NCBI RefSeq assembly: GCF_016808335.1
Contig: NC_053146.1
Coordinates: forward strand, 26,194,938 to 26,258,937
Direction of reading: 5' to 3'
Source of the DNA: Panicum virgatum
Lineage: Eukaryota; Streptophyta; Magnoliopsida; Poales; Poaceae
Length of the DNA stretch: 64,000 bases
Under the pieces are notes generated by a model, which saw nothing but the letters and a program-made list of their open reading frames with translations, was not told the origin of the DNA and did not search any database. The first letter of the stretch is position 1. Each line of letters starts with the position of its first letter. The position numbers and the translations under genes were made by a program. This document shows positions 32,625-44,989 of the stretch, piece after piece.

Positions 32625-33879
32625 CTGAATCAAAAAGGATTCAAATGTGAGTAATACAATTATCTCAAGACTTCTCAAATAAAGCTTTAAGAAGACTGCG
32701 GTAAAACAACTATGATTCTAAATCAAAAGATGATAAGATTCCAAACTCAAAGAATAATAAACCACAATCGGTACTGGTTCATCATTTGAGATTCTAAGGA
32801 ATGAAAAGATCCTTACAACAACAAGATGGGGCTTAGGAGGAAGGCATGACTCGAAACCAAATTTTTCATCCAAGGAAACCTAAGCATTTAACAAGCATGC
32901 TTCTAACATCAAAATTTCACTCACTCATGTTTTAAGCACACTAACACTTATCTTATAAGGATTCATACTAGAAATTCCTTAAAAAGCTCATGTAGCAACT
33001 TCAAATATTATGAACCAATCAAACATCAACCAGATATGTATGCACGTCCTGACCGTCCTCACAAGATAAACAATTGCCAACTAAGGTTGGGCTTACGTGG
33101 TTAGCACGGTGGTATAACATAGATACGGCTCTCCCTATATAGCTAGTCGATACAGTCTAACCGTTCTTAACTTATCGAATCGCGGTTAGTGTTCCTGCAG
33201 AAGATTGACAGAACAATATATATATCCAATGAACCTTTCATGCCAGCACCCATGAAAGCGTTCCCAAACATTACCGCTCACTATAGAAGCGGCAGCCATA
33301 CAATTTCCGCCGTATGGCCAACGTTAACATACGCTACTCAGTGGCGTATTCACGAGTTCCTTTACTCCCAATATAGTCGACCGAGATCGGTATATTGGCA
33401 GCAGCTCAAGTAGGCCACCGCTTGAGCGCAGCGTTCGGTTCGCATCGCCGACGGGAAGGTCAGACTCCCTCAGCTGACTGAGCACACGTTACTTCCAATA
33501 TAGTCAACTAATAGTCGGTATATTGGAAGCACCTCAAGTAAGCCACTGCTTGAGGGCAGCGTTTGGCTCGCATCACCGACGGGAAGGTCAGACTCCCTTA
33601 GCTGACTGAGGATCCTTACCACCTTACCTCACGTAGGTGCGTCGTTACAAGAATTAAGAGTTGCTTGTGAGTATGGTTTAACAAAATATAAAGTGCTGGA
33701 AGTCAGATAACATAAACCATACAGAAATAACCACTTAGTAATTCCCATAAATTCCCTAGGACTTTACGTTCTATGCACAACTCTTAACGAATCCAACGTA
33801 ATTTTTCGAAATACCTTGTTGTTCCAATTTTATACGGAAAGCGATTTTTAAGGTTCCAACATCTCCGGTGTATGCTTGC
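32625..33879 (-). other. E-minus untranslated leader
   Basis: Counterpart of the E-plus leader in inverted orientation, including donor-like CCACGTAAGCCC (about 33095 minus) and the stem-loop array. The TA microsatellite is reduced to a few units. Confidence 0.6.
33240..33612 (-). ncRNA. Stem-loop array in the E-minus leader
   Basis: Same two modules and four additional hairpins as E-plus 17372-17748, with the stems kept. Loop changes (for example CCATAC-GGCGGAAATT-GTATGG against ACGGAAATT in E-plus) outnumber stem changes by eye, although the first CTCAG/CTGAG stem has one mismatch here. Confidence 0.6.
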
Positions 33880-33892
33880 AGCTCTGATACCA
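33880..33892 (-). other. Primer binding site, initiator tRNA-Met type (E-minus)
   Basis: TGGTATCAGAGCT on the minus strand, two bases from the LTR end at 33895. Confidence 0.9.
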
Positions 33893-33894
33893 GC

Positions 33895-36800
33895 TGTGGC
33901 AGAACCGCCTAAATTATCCCGGCTCAAGTGCGCAGGCCATCACCATAAAGGCAACATTAGCTTAAACGCACTTCAAACGGAACAATTTTTGTCTGTCGGG
34001 TAACGTCCCGATACAACCACCGATTCTCGGATCGAACAAGCATACCCCGCACAAAGGCGAGTCCAGAGATATTACAACCACAATTTTTACAACACAGGCA
34101 TGGTAATAATTACAAACCAGATAAAAACATTATTACAAAGCCAACTTAAGTAAAACAGTTGTACAAGCCACAAGTATAAAGCTTCAGGGTTTAAACAGCG
34201 GAAGATAAAACACGACGGCTACAACACGTCGCAAAAAGGATACCAGGCTAGCCCAAGCATGGTATCACTCGTCATAGTCATTGCCGGCCGAAGACGTATC
34301 CCACTCTACGGACCAGCCAGGAGGCAACGAGCAAGGATAGGTCAAGCTAGCGATCTGATCCTCAAACGTCATACCTGAAAAAGGGTTTTCAACAACAAGG
34401 CTGAGTATTCTAATACTCAGCAAGACTTAACCGCCAACGGGTATATGTAGCCCACCTTAGCTAGACTATGCAAGGCTTTGTAAGGCTCTGGTTTTCCTTT
34501 GCTGAAAAGCAATAAAGAGTAGGTCCTTACTTTCAAGTTTTAGCTTTCAAGATTCTAGTAGATTAACCATTCTATGTAAGCAACTACTATCCAATCATGG
34601 TGGAACTTCTAAGCAAATCATCAAGATTGATTATAAAATTGTTGCTCTTATTACTCTGTGTGGCAGATCAATCAAGCAGTCTCATTTCATCGTGAGAGGC
34701 GGACGATTCCGGGATCAGCTCGTACGTCCTGTCCGATAAGGCAGTCGTGTCTATATGTAATGCAAGAACAACATTATAAGCACACATGGGCAATCGTTTA
34801 TAGAGTAGTTAAATAACAAAACTAACTACACAAGGCATCATGATCAACAGCACAAAAAAAGTTGACTAACTTCATAAACAAGTGGGGGTGGTTTTCTTAT
34901 AACAAACAAAACATAGTTTGCTAACCAATCAACTACTCATAGTACAAACAGTAATAAAATCTACCAAAATTACACTAAACAGAACATGAACAAAGCAATC
35001 TACCCTGTAAAAATCAAGCCAAGACTTGTAGTCAAATAAACACAACAAATCATTCATGCAGGCAGCACATAGACAAACTTGAATTATACAGGTCAAACTA
35101 GAGCAAAACAGAAGCTCAAAATTTAACAGGAGCTTGATACAGATAAGTACTAACTACAGTGAATTTTTCATGATTTTATCTATACAGAAATAAATATGAG
35201 AAAATAAAAAAAACAGACAACAGATTAGCAAGATTTATTTTTATCCCTTGACCTAGCCATGAACTGCAGCTCAAACTTCCTAGACAAGCTAATATACTCC
35301 AGATATACACTCAGGAATAATTTCAGGATTTATCAAGAACAGAAACTATTTACCATAATTAAAGTCTACTAAACAAGGATTAAACCAAATAAATAGCTAC
35401 ACAAGAGACCTGATCATGAAATTTTTATAACAAAGCTAGTGTAACAAGAGTAAACTACCACCAAAATTTTATAGGAAAACCAGCTTTCAAGCATCAGATA
35501 AGAAAAAGATTAAATAACTAGTATTTATAAACCTAGTAACACAAATCAAAATCTACAGCAAAAACTTGCAACTAAAGCCTAACATATTATGGTTCTACTG
35601 CATAGAGCTCTTCAAGAGGATTCCAAAACATCAAGATTTCCTATTTTACGAATTTTCTATGAATTGATACTGAATTTCAAAGTTCACTGAAAAACATTGC
35701 AAACCAGTCCCTAAGGCACTATTGCAATGAGTCACTGACTACGCAGATAACCCCCTGGGGTTTTTCAAATTCAAACCCGACGTCCCTGGCCGGGTCAGAG
35801 AGGGGAGGCGGGGTTTGACCGGCCGTTTCCCGGCGAGAGGGTCGCCGGCGGCGAGGGTAGAGAGGTGTGGGAGCTTCACGGGTTCAAGGCGCACCTCTGG
35901 GTGCTTGGAATCGAGGCTAGGGTGGTCGAAGACGGGGTGTCGACGGCGAGCGGCGGCTTGCGGGCTCGGAGCACGGCGGCGGGGTGACTCCGGTGGGGTT
36001 CGGGTGAGGGGAAGGGGCCTGGGAGTTGCGCGAGGGCGAGGTGCGGCTAACGGTGGGGGCTGTAGGGGTGGAGCTGGTCTGGGGTGGCGGCTCCGCGGTG
36101 GGGTGAGCTCGCCGGCGTTCCAGCGGGGCGGCGGCGGTGTTCTGCGGTGTGGGAGCGAGGAGAGAGCAAAGGAGGGAGTGAAATCGACTCCTGGGGTTCT
36201 TGTAGTGCTCAGGCGCACGAAATATCGAGAGCTGGGCCTCTGGTTCGGGCTCTCCACGGCGGCGTCGCGGTGGCGGCCGCCGGGGTGGTTCTGGAAGCTG
36301 CAGGGGTGCGTGGCACGGCCGAGGAGTTCCAGCGCGAGGCAACAGGAGGGGGAGGAGGTCGTCCGCGACGCGTGGATGCCAGCGCACGGCGAAGTAATGG
36401 CCGGGAAAGCTGGGAAGGCGCCGGCGGGCGGCGCTGTCGGTGGACGGCGGCGAGAAGCAGAGCAGGGAGGGGGAAGAAGGGGATAAGGGCGATTTTGCAA
36501 TTTCCAAAAGTTCCAGGGACTAAACTGTAAACCAGCGATAACTTTTAAACCAAAGCTCAAAAGGAAAAGTGCCCAACATGAAAGTTGTTGAATTTTTCAA
36601 GATCTATAACTTTGATGTTGTGTAAAAATTTATTTGACCAAAGATACAGGAGCTAAAATTAAAAACATAGAAAGGAATTTGAATTCTAGGAAATTTGTCT
36701 TTTTCAAAGCAATTTCACATCAAATGTAGACTTACAAGCAAAAATGGCTACCATGCATTAAATGCACTGAAATTTTACAAAAACACCCTCGACAAAAGCT

Positions 36801-36975
36801 ATATTCATAAATAACTATATAAAGGACCTTGCATAAAATCATAATTACACGTATAACCTTTCATAATTACAAAAAGATCCTTTTTAAGCATTTCAAGCAC
36901 ATGATGCATAGCAATCATACACAATTACTGTGCAGACACCTATTTAATTACTGTGCAGACACTCGGGGTGTTACA
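33895..36975 (-). repeat. 5' LTR of E-minus (3,081 bp, internal deletion)
   Basis: Minus-strand ends are TGTAACACCCCGAGTG (36975) and CTGCCACA (33895). Compared with the 3' LTR of the same element it lacks about 747 bp (equivalent to 11215-11961). The loss is joined at GATTC (about 34706), which occurs at both borders in the undeleted copy. The deletion removes most of exon A, its donor and the conserved intron-2 block. Exon B (34265-34374) and its hairpin (34400-34421) remain. The GC-rich zone is 35770-36500. Confidence 0.85.
34265..34374 (-). CDS. LTR exon B (E-minus 5' LTR)
   Basis: 110-nt exon with the frame intact (FEDQIASLTYPC, LPPGWSVEWD, TGA at 34265-34267). Its partner exon A is mostly deleted from this LTR, so this copy could not make the spliced product. 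Confidence 0.4.
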
Positions 36976-36980
36976 AGCCG
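36976..36980 (+). repeat. Target-site duplication AGCCG, right copy (E-minus)
   Basis: AGCCG directly after TGTTACA, matching 10398-10402. LTR H resumes here. Confidence 0.9.
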
Positions 36981-37627
36981 GACGTGTCGGCCTCTCTTCG
37001 TCTTGTACTTCGATGGGTACGAATCACTTGAGTAAGTATCCGGAGTTCATCTTCTGTTTAAGTTCTTGGTTAAGTATTCTTAAGTTATTCATTTGTTTAC
37101 GGGTTCATCGTCCGTTCTCGTAACGGATACTCTAGTAGAGGGCCCCTTATAAAGATGGGTAACCCTGCGCAACGCTAGAGTACGTAGTCGAAGGCTTAAG
37201 TGTGGTGCTTAGGTCCTAGATTGCCTTTGTTTGCCTCATGCTCCACAGTATTGTGGGGTAGACTGCAGGTGGTGACAGCCCTGTCAGTCCACTACGAAGC
37301 TGCTTCATGGTTAGTGCACTCCCCCCTGTCCGAGTACGGTGTAGAGCCACAAGCCGGAGGTCCCTCACAGTACCTGGGTGATACCGGAGCCCGAAGTAAA
37401 CAAGTGATGAGCCTAAGTTTACCTTGCCTTGACTCTTAACCTTAGATAAACCACACTACCCCAAAGCTCTCCTACCTCTTGTTCTCCTGGGTTAAGTTAG
37501 CCAGAAGATCGTTACACCTCCGTTCCCTGTGAAATCTCGATACCCTGAATACTCTCTGGATGATGTTCTACAACGGTATCTTCCGTGCACTTGTGGATTA
37601 TTCTGTGATCGTTAAGAAATACCAACA
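36981..37627 (+). repeat. 5' LTR of H, second part
   Basis: Continues LTR H after E-minus and ends ATACCAACA at 37627. Contains the Athila 3' block (GATACCCTGAATACT, GTATCTTCCGTGCAC). Joined length with 9798-10402 is about 1.25 kb, like LTRs A and G. Confidence 0.85.
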
Positions 37628-37635
37628 AGCATTTC

Positions 37636-37653
37636 TAGCACCGTTGCTGGGGA
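37636..37653 (+). other. Primer binding site, degenerate tRNA-Asp type (H)
   Basis: TAGCACCGTTGCTGGGGA against the standard TGGCGCCGTTGCCGGGGA. The three differences are C-to-T or G-to-A transitions, consistent with decay of methylated DNA. Confidence 0.8.
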
Positions 37654-37738
37654 ATGGTTGCTGTAGTTATCTTCGAACCTAGTTTTCCCGTGTATCTTTT
37701 CTTTTACTTTCTCTTTTCTTTTATCCTTTTCTTTTACC

Positions 37739-39268
37739 ATGGAAAACCTTTCTATCCAAAAGCTTTCCGCTCCCAAGGGCGGGTTCGTAGAGCCACCATA
37801 ATCATCTAAGCCAATCACAGCTTCCAGCTTCAAGCTCCGCCCTAGCTTTATAGCCATGGTTCGGGAACAAACCTTCTCAGGATATGATAACGAAAATCCC
37901 TACCACCACCTACGAGAGTTCGAGCAGTTGTGCTCATGCCTGTCAATCGCAGGCATGGCATAAGAAACACTTCGGTGGAAGTTGTTTCCCTTCTCTCTCA
38001 ATGAGAGGGCGAGGCAATGGTACGCCCACAATGTAGAAAAGGTAAATGGAGAATGGGAAGAACTACGAGATAGATTCTGTCTCACGTTCTTCCCCATTTC
38101 TCGCATCGCTTCCCTACAGAAAGAAATCCTCGACTTTCGTCAGGATGAGAAGAAATCTTTAGGTGCAGCCTGGGCCAGGTTTTCACAGCTTACGCATGCC
38201 GGCCCAGACTTGTCTATCCCTGACCACGTGTTGCTTCAACACTTCTGGTTAGGGCTTAGCAAGGAATCTGCCCTACAGCTTGATCTCTGCCGGAGGGTCG
38301 TTTACCCATAAAACCACAACCGAAGGAGAAGCTCTCCTGGATCGTATCCTAGATAACACAACCTTCACAAAAACCCTTCCGGCAGCAGAATTCTCAAGCC
38401 ATGAGGAAGTTCCGTTGGTTGATTCTACAAATCCACCACCAAATCCCATAGAACCAACCTCCGAATCTTCCCCCGAACAAGAAACAATGGAGGAAGAAGA
38501 AATTCAACCTCCAGAGTTTCCCTTCAACATTGAGGACATTTTTCAAAACTATGGAAACACCTCGATGTATCCCCGTGAAAAGAGTCCTCCAGTTCCCAAG
38601 GACCCAATAACCCCTCCAGACAAAGCTTCCTTACAAGAAGCCATTAAGGTGGTGACAGCTGTCATGAACAGTGAATGGGTACACGAAGGGGAGATGTCAT
38701 TCGAAGCAATTCAAATTCAAACCCCTTTATATACTCTTCCTTGTTTCATCCAAGGAACTGCTGTCTCAGCTCACTACAGCCCCACGGTCGGAGCAAATAT
38801 CATGTCTGCATCCTTTGCACTTAGCCACCTAAGTGACAACCCATTGCTCCTGACCTCAAGATCCATATGGAGTGGACCTCATTCCACCATGGAAGGTATC
38901 GGAATCTTGCATGACATACCTGTTTGGTATGATAAAACTGAGATTGCCTTAGATTTTCATATCTTCGAAGTCCAAGACTTCGACATTTTAATCGGGCATC
39001 CCGTCGAGAAGATGTTCCAAAACATTTCCCCTTTGGGAACACTCGACGTAACTCTTGGGGGTAAGGACATCAGCTTTCCAATACTTCGGTCAAAAGATTC
39101 CATGACCAAACCTACGCCCCAAGAGGAAACAGTTGATGAGGTAGAGGCCGCCCTTCCAATAGAAACTCCTAAATCCTCCTTAGAACAAGATGCCGAACTC
39201 TTTACAGAAGAAGAGGATGATCAGGATGAAACCTTTGAGTTACCTACTCATGAACAATCTCCTCGTTA
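37739..39268 (+). pseudogene. gag: H gag-protease region (stops and a frameshift)
   Basis: Starts at ATG 37739 in frame 2 with the blocks IAMVREQTFSG, NPYHHLREFEQLCSCL, LRWKLFPFSL and RARQWYAHN. Stops occur near 37799 and 37961. Near 38275-38300 the frame shifts to frame 0, which stays open to 39268. That part holds an acidic linker and a retropepsin-like segment (HYSPTVGANIMS for the usual D-x-GA motif, then DFDILIGHP near 38980). The aspartate of the active-site triad appears replaced. Closest in the window to G gag. Nonfunctional. Confidence 0.8.
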
Positions 39269-40975
39269 ACCCATAGAACTGAAGCCTCTTCCTTCTAGAC
39301 TTCGCTATGCTTTTCTAAATGATAACACTGAAACCCCCGTCATCATTAGTGACAAGCTATCTGACGAGGAAACAACAAAATTAATTGTTGTTCTGGAAAA
39401 GCATAGGGCTGTGTTCGGCTACTCACTCCAAGACCTTAAGGGAATCAGCCCTGCCCTCTGCACATATCGTATTCCAATAGATCCTACAAAAGCACCTTCT
39501 AGGGAGCCTCAGTGTAGGCTCAACAATATGACGTGAGAGGTTGTCAAGAAAGAAGTCCTGAAACTCCTGCATGCTGGGATAATCTATCCCATGCAACATA
39601 GCAAGTGGGTTAGCCCAGTCCAGTTAGAGCCAAAGAAGGGAGGTATGATGGTCGTTGAAAATAACAAAAACGAACTAATCCCTCAACGAACCGTCACGGG
39701 ATGGAGGATGTGCATAGATTACCGAAAACTCAATGCAGCAACAAAGAAGGATCACTTTCTGCTTCCGTTCATTGATGAAATGTTAGAACGGCTAGCTAAG
39801 CACTCCTTCTGCTTTCTCGATGGGTATTCGGGATATCATCAAATCCCCATCCATCCCGACGACCAGAGTAAGACCACGTTTACATGCCCCTACGGAACCT
39901 ATGCTTATCGTAGGATGTCGTTTGGGCTATGTAACGCTCCGGCACCATTTCAAAGATGCATGATGTCTATCTTTTCCGACATGATCGAGGAAATCATGGA
40001 AGTTTTTATGGACGATTTCTCCGTCTATGAAAAAACTTTCGATCATTGTCTTGAAAATTTAGACAAGGTCTTACAAAGATGCCAAGAGAAGGACCTGGTT
40101 CTCAATTGGGAGAAATGCCATTTCATGGTCCGTGAAGGCATCGTCCTCGGACACTTATTGTCCGAAAGAGGAATAGAGGTGGATAAAGCCAAGATTGAGG
40201 TCATAGAACAGCTTCCACCTCCGGTAAATGTTAAGGGCATTCATAGCTTCCTAGGACACGCAGGGTTCTACAAAAGATTCATCAAAGACTTTTCACAAAC
40301 TACTAGACCCCTCACAAGCCTGTTAGCTAAGAATGCACCCTTCGAGTTCACTGACGAGTGCTTAAAAGCCTTTAACACTCTGAAAAAGGCACTCATCTCG
40401 GCTCCGATCACCCAACCTCCTGATTGGAGCCTTCCCTTCGAAATAATGTGTGACGCTAGCGATTTTGCTGTTGGGGCGGTCTTAGGCCAAACCAAATATA
40501 AAAAAGCATCACGCAATCGCTTACGCTAGCAAGACGCTAACTGGAGCCCAACATAATTATGCAACCACAGAGAAGGAGCTCTTGGCAGTTGTCTTTGCTA
40601 TAGACAAGTTTAGGTCTTATCTGGTTGGAGCAAAGGTTATTGTTTATATTGATCATGCAGTTTAAAATACTTGCTCACCAAGAAAGATGCTAATCCATGC
40701 TTAATAAGATGGATCCTCTTACTCCAAGAATTTGACCTTGAAATAAAAGATAAAAAGGGAGTAGAGAATACTGTTGCAGATCATCTATCACGTATGCAGG
40801 TCACTAACTTGTAGGAAACTTCGATAAATGATTTTCTACGAGATGACATGCTTCTTAAGGTGATGGACTCTACCCCATGGTACGCAAATATTGTGAACTT
40901 TATGGTTGCAAGATATGTGCCACCTGGGGAGAACAAGAAAAAGCTTATCTACGAGAGCCGTCGACATCTCTGGGA
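39269..40975 (+). pseudogene. pol: H reverse transcriptase and RNase H
   Basis: Frame 0: PIELKPLPS linker, then RT with SKWVSPVQ, RTVTGWRMCIDYRKLN, FLDGYSGYHQIPI, FMDDFSVY (catalytic pair intact, about 40008-40030) and a LGHAGFYKRFIKDFS thumb. Stops at the TAA ending 39268 and at the TGA near 39536. RNase H begins FEIMCDASDFAVGAVLGQ (about 40438). A frameshift in an A-run at about 40497-40508 precedes the rest of RNase H ([23 protein letters not shown]), and further stops follow. The block ends in the integrase linker at HLWE (about 40970), where F inserted. Typical Athila RT. Confidence 0.85.
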
Positions 40976-42482
40976 ATTATGACCGTCAACTATGACCGTC
41001 AACTATACTCATAAAAGAAAGAAAACTATACCTCTTACTCACATATTTGTATCACTAACCTAGCTCCACAATTGTTTTCGAAGATTTATGATTTCAGGAG
41101 CACAAGTCCGGAATAAGAAGAAAACACGACGAATACGCAGACAGACGTTGCAAACGATCGTGTCTTGCCTAACACATGCAAAGGAGGCCCACAAACCAGA
41201 CCAAACTGACCAACCAAGCCCCAACACCGACCATCTGACATCAGGACCCACCAGGTAGTGTACTAGAGAAGGATGGTGGCCAGAGGCGGCAGGGGCCGAC
41301 CCCACCTGGCAGCCAAACATGCTGAGTTTTTGTGGGAAGACTGATCTTATCCTCTAGAGGTCGGTTAGGCATGTTTCCATGTATAGAATTGGCGGGAACC
41401 GACCTCAAGCACTATATAAGGGGCCTCCCACCACTCGCTCCCACACACACCACTTGAAGGCCTCTCTCTCACACTCACTTGTGACTTGTACTCCTTAGGG
41501 TAATGGAGCTAGGCTAGTACTTCATCTCCTTAGCGAATCCAGTCGTCCTCGGGTCGGCGAGCAATCCTCGGCCTCTGGTATGGCTTTGTATTCTGACTTT
41601 CATTATGCTATTCATATTGAGTTCGTTCTTGGTTATCTTGCTATGTTTGTAGCTTGCTTAGCCTTGATCTGTGCTTTAACAAGTTATACTAGTTGCTTGC
41701 TTAGACAAGATGATCTGGGTAAGGATATCGGGTCGTTGTGCTTTCGGGCTTCCCTTAGCATCTTACCTGTTCATCCGAAGGGTAGGGGACCCGAGGGTGC
41801 TAGGATAGTGACCTCATATGCGGGCATGGTGCCCGGGTATGCGGGATCCTTCGGATATGATGGTACTCCACGGTGTGACTGGGGTAGACCGCAGGTGGTG
41901 ACAGCCCTATCGGTCTGCCAGGAAGCTGCTTCTCGGTTAGCGTACTCCCCGATGTTCGGGTATTGTGTAGGAGTTCATGCAAAGATGAAACGGGACTAGA
42001 TGTTCTCCAGTGCGGGTCATTCTCCCCGATGTCCCTAATTTCCCGGCACCTGCAGTTCTAAGCATGTGGCTAACGTAACTTATCTTCTAACATGAATAGT
42101 ATTCTAGGAATCTTTACCTATGCTCCCACTAACCTTAGGATTGCTTGTTTATTCTTTATTCATGAGAGTTGGTTGTTCTGTGTGTGTCACATTGCCCCTG
42201 ATTATCCTTTATTTATCACTTACCCCTGTATAGTCAGTGGTCTTCATCTTATTTCATACGTGTCATGATTATGAAACTAGTAAATAAACTTTACACAACC
42301 TAGCCATTCCTTGGGAAAATATAAATAACGATACCCTGAATACTTCCGAGTGAAATGCTACAACGGTATATCCGTGTGCTTGCGGATCTTTTGGTAAACG
42401 TTAAGACATACCAACACCAGCATTTCTGGCGGCGTTGCTAGGAACTAACCCCTCCTAGTGGCGACGCTAAGGAATGCCAACA
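40976..42482 (+). repeat. 5' LTR of F
   Basis: Collinear with the 3' LTR, but the first ~20 bp (TGTTGACGGTCGTTAAGTGC in the 3' copy) are absent, and a 13-bp unit GACCGTCAACTAT is present twice at 40981-41006. TATA box at 41413-41420. Ends GAATGCCAACA at 42482. Confidence 0.8.
41413..41420 (+). promoter_or_regulatory. TATA box of F 5' LTR
   Basis: TATATAAG followed by GGGCCTCCC. The corresponding ~105 bp is missing from the F 3' LTR (around 48774), a promoter deletion in that copy. Confidence 0.65.
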
Positions 42483-42490
42483 AGCATTTA

Positions 42491-42508
42491 TGGCGCCGTT
42501 GCCGGGGA
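42491..42508 (+). other. Primer binding site, tRNA-Asp type (F)
   Basis: TGGCGCCGTTGCCGGGGA, perfect, eight bases after the LTR end. Confidence 0.9.
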
Positions 42509-42639
42509 TGGCACTAGGTGTAAAGTTATTTACTAAGTACATAAACATGGCAATATAAGTAAGAGGTAGCTACTGCTTATACAGGCTAATGTGTTTATCT
42601 TTTGTGTTTTCTCCTGATTGGATGAAAACAGGGTAGTGT

Positions 42640-44690
42640 ATGTCTGGTTTTTCCTTGCCGACAAACTTTGTTGAAAATCCCGAGAAGCTCGTGAGAAGGG
42701 TCCGACCTCGCGTCGTCCCTCCTCCGATCTCGCAGTCGACAAGTGTACCAGCTTCCCAAGCACCATCAACAATCACTGAACCCATGGCTGAGAAGACTCT
42801 CCGCGACTTCTCCGTCCCCTCAGCTGCCAATGTGGCAACTGGACCCAATGTTGATGTTGGGAACGTGAACTTTGAGCTGAAGTCCAGCCTCATTAACATG
42901 GTGCAGGCAAGCCCATTCTGTGGCAAGTCGAATGAGGACGCTAACGCCCATCTCCAGATCTTTCTGGAGTTATGCAAGACTGTAACTATATGGGGCGTTA
43001 CGGCTGATACCATCAGGCTCCGCTTGTTTCCTTTTTTCCTCCTGGGGAAGGCGAAACAATGGTTTTATCAGAACAAGGAAGCTGTCAGCACGTGGGACAA
43101 ATGTTTCACGGCGTTCCTCGCCATATTCTTCCCATTGGGCAAAACAAATGCCCTACACGGAAGAATTACAAGTTTCCAGCAGACAGGGATGGAATCCATC
43201 CCAGAAGCTTGGGAGAGACTGCTAGAATACATACTCGCCTGTCCTCATCATGGGATGGATGAGTGGCTCGTGCTTCAAAGCTTCTACAATGGGCTAACGA
43301 CAACATCCAGAGCCCACCTTGATTCTGCTGCTGGAGGAGCCTATCTGGACCTAACAATCGCCAAGGCTACAACCTTGATTGAAAAGATGGTCTCCAACCA
43401 GGGCTGGAACAAGGAGCGTTCCCAGCCCAGAACCAAGGGTGGAATGCATACCGTCAAGGAGACGGATATGCTCGCCACCAAGCTGGACCTCCTACTAAAG
43501 AAACTCGATGAAGGGAACCGGCCACAGATGCATGTTCCCGTCCATGCCATGAACTCATAGTTTACGTGCGAGGTTTGTGGTGATGGTGGACACTCGGGTA
43601 ATGACTGCCCCGAAACCCGAGAAGATGCAGCCTACATCAATAATAACAACACCGGGTTCCGTCCACAAGGAGGCCAGGGTTGGGGTCAGGCACGCCCACC
43701 ATTCCAAGAAGGAGGTAACAACTATAACTCAAATTTCAATTCGAATTTCAATTCGAACCAACCCTCCTTAAGAGATCTAGTCTTTGGTCAAGCTAAAATC
43801 AATGAATCTTTAAACAAAAAGTTTGCCGCCAATGATAAAATTTTAGAAGGTATAAATGCAAAAGTTGAAACTCTTTCTTCTGCTCTTAAAAATCAACTAA
43901 GTTTCAGCAAAATGATAGAAACACAACTTGCACAAATCGCTGCTCCTGCTCCTGTTTCTGAGTCTGGAAAGATTCCGGGGCAACCCGAATCTCCCGTTGA
44001 AACTGCGAATATGGTGTCTACCAGGTGGGGCCACCTTCCCCGACAGACTTCTTGAACTAACCATGCAGGCAGGTGCAATCCCCCGAAGAATGACACTTGG
44101 GATGGCCTGGTAGCAGCAATTCAAAAAGATCCAGGGGTCCCCATGATCAGCTGCTCAATCTTCGATCAATACTATGAGCATGCGCTCTGCGACATGGGGG
44201 CCAATGTCAACATTATGCCCATGGTAATATATGAGAAACTCTTATACCCTGCTCTCTCAACAACATACATGTGGGTGCAGCTCGCAGACTCTACAATACG
44301 GTATCCCAAAGGGAAAGCCAAGAATGTCCTGGTCCGCGTGCGAGACTCCTTCATCCTTGTAGACTTTATAGTGATGAACAGAGAGGGCGACCTCGGAATT
44401 GAGCTCATCCTTGGGCGACCATTCCTGAGGGCTGCCAGAGCGAGGATCGACGTAGGAAGAGGAGAAATCTGTTTCCGCGTCGGAAAGGAGAACATGTTCT
44501 TCAGATTCAAACAAAGAGAAGAGCAGCGTATCCTGAACCAATAGGACGACGAAGGGCAGGCACTTTGGGAAGCACCAGAATCCCCACCACTAGGACCTAC
44601 GACCACACGATCCAAGAAAAGACGTGCAAAGAAGGTGTGGCGTAAGGTCACAAGCTCGTCCTCGTCCAATTCTCCAGGACGAGCCGAGTA
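42640..44690 (+). pseudogene. gag: F gag-protease (three in-frame stops)
   Basis: Frame 1 from about 42640, interrupted by TAG 43558-43560, TGA about 44053 and TAG 44542-44544, and closing near 44690. Gag core: NFELKSSLINMVQ, LRLFPFFLLGKAKQW, AFLAIFFPLGKT and ESIPEAWERL, which is the canonical Athila gag and differs from the H/G type. Zinc knuckle CEVCGDGGHSGNDC (about 43567-43608) just after the first stop. An asparagine-rich linker (43730-43760) follows. Protease: ALCDMGANVNIMP (about 44185) with the D-x-GA motif intact and ELILGRPFL (44400-44430). It would make particles and process its own gag, but nothing that copies or integrates DNA. Confidence 0.8.
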
Positions 44691-44989
44691 GTGGTAAACA
44701 CAGCAAGAGAAAGGTCCGGCTCATCAGACTCGAAACGACAAGCCCTTGCCGAAGGTAAATCGGTACGTATCTCATAACCACTCTCCACCATTTTGCTTTT
44801 CTCAACTTTCTTCGATTTTTCCCACTGCATATTTGAATTTTCAAAACACTCATGCATGCTAGAAACTTTTCTAGCACCTTTTATGACTTTCACAAAAACC
44901 CAAAAACATCTTTTCGAAGCAAAGTTTGGCCGACACCAAAGTCTAAAAAGTTTATGACGGTTAGAAGGGCAGTGGGCCATGGCTATCAG

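Larger units (their letters stand above)
10403..36975 (-). mobile_element. Element E-minus: Tekay-type chromovirus, deleted and carrying E-plus
   Basis: On the minus strand: 5' LTR (36975-33895), initiator-Met PBS, leader with stem-loop array, intact orf0-like ORF (32624-31722), gag-pol to RNase H (31082 to about 28259), then E-plus, then the truncated 3' LTR (13744-10403). LTR termini are TGTAACACC and CTGCCACA. Exact AGCCG duplications flank it. The end of RNase H, all integrase, the chromodomain, the PPT and the first part of the 3' LTR are missing at the junction with E-plus near 13740. Confidence 0.85.

Noticed and set aside
41580..41999. 139-codon ORF in F 5' LTR, repeated at 48868-49281
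   Set aside because: Present only as LTR copies of one element; the two copies differ by a frame change and different ends. No outside conservation seen.
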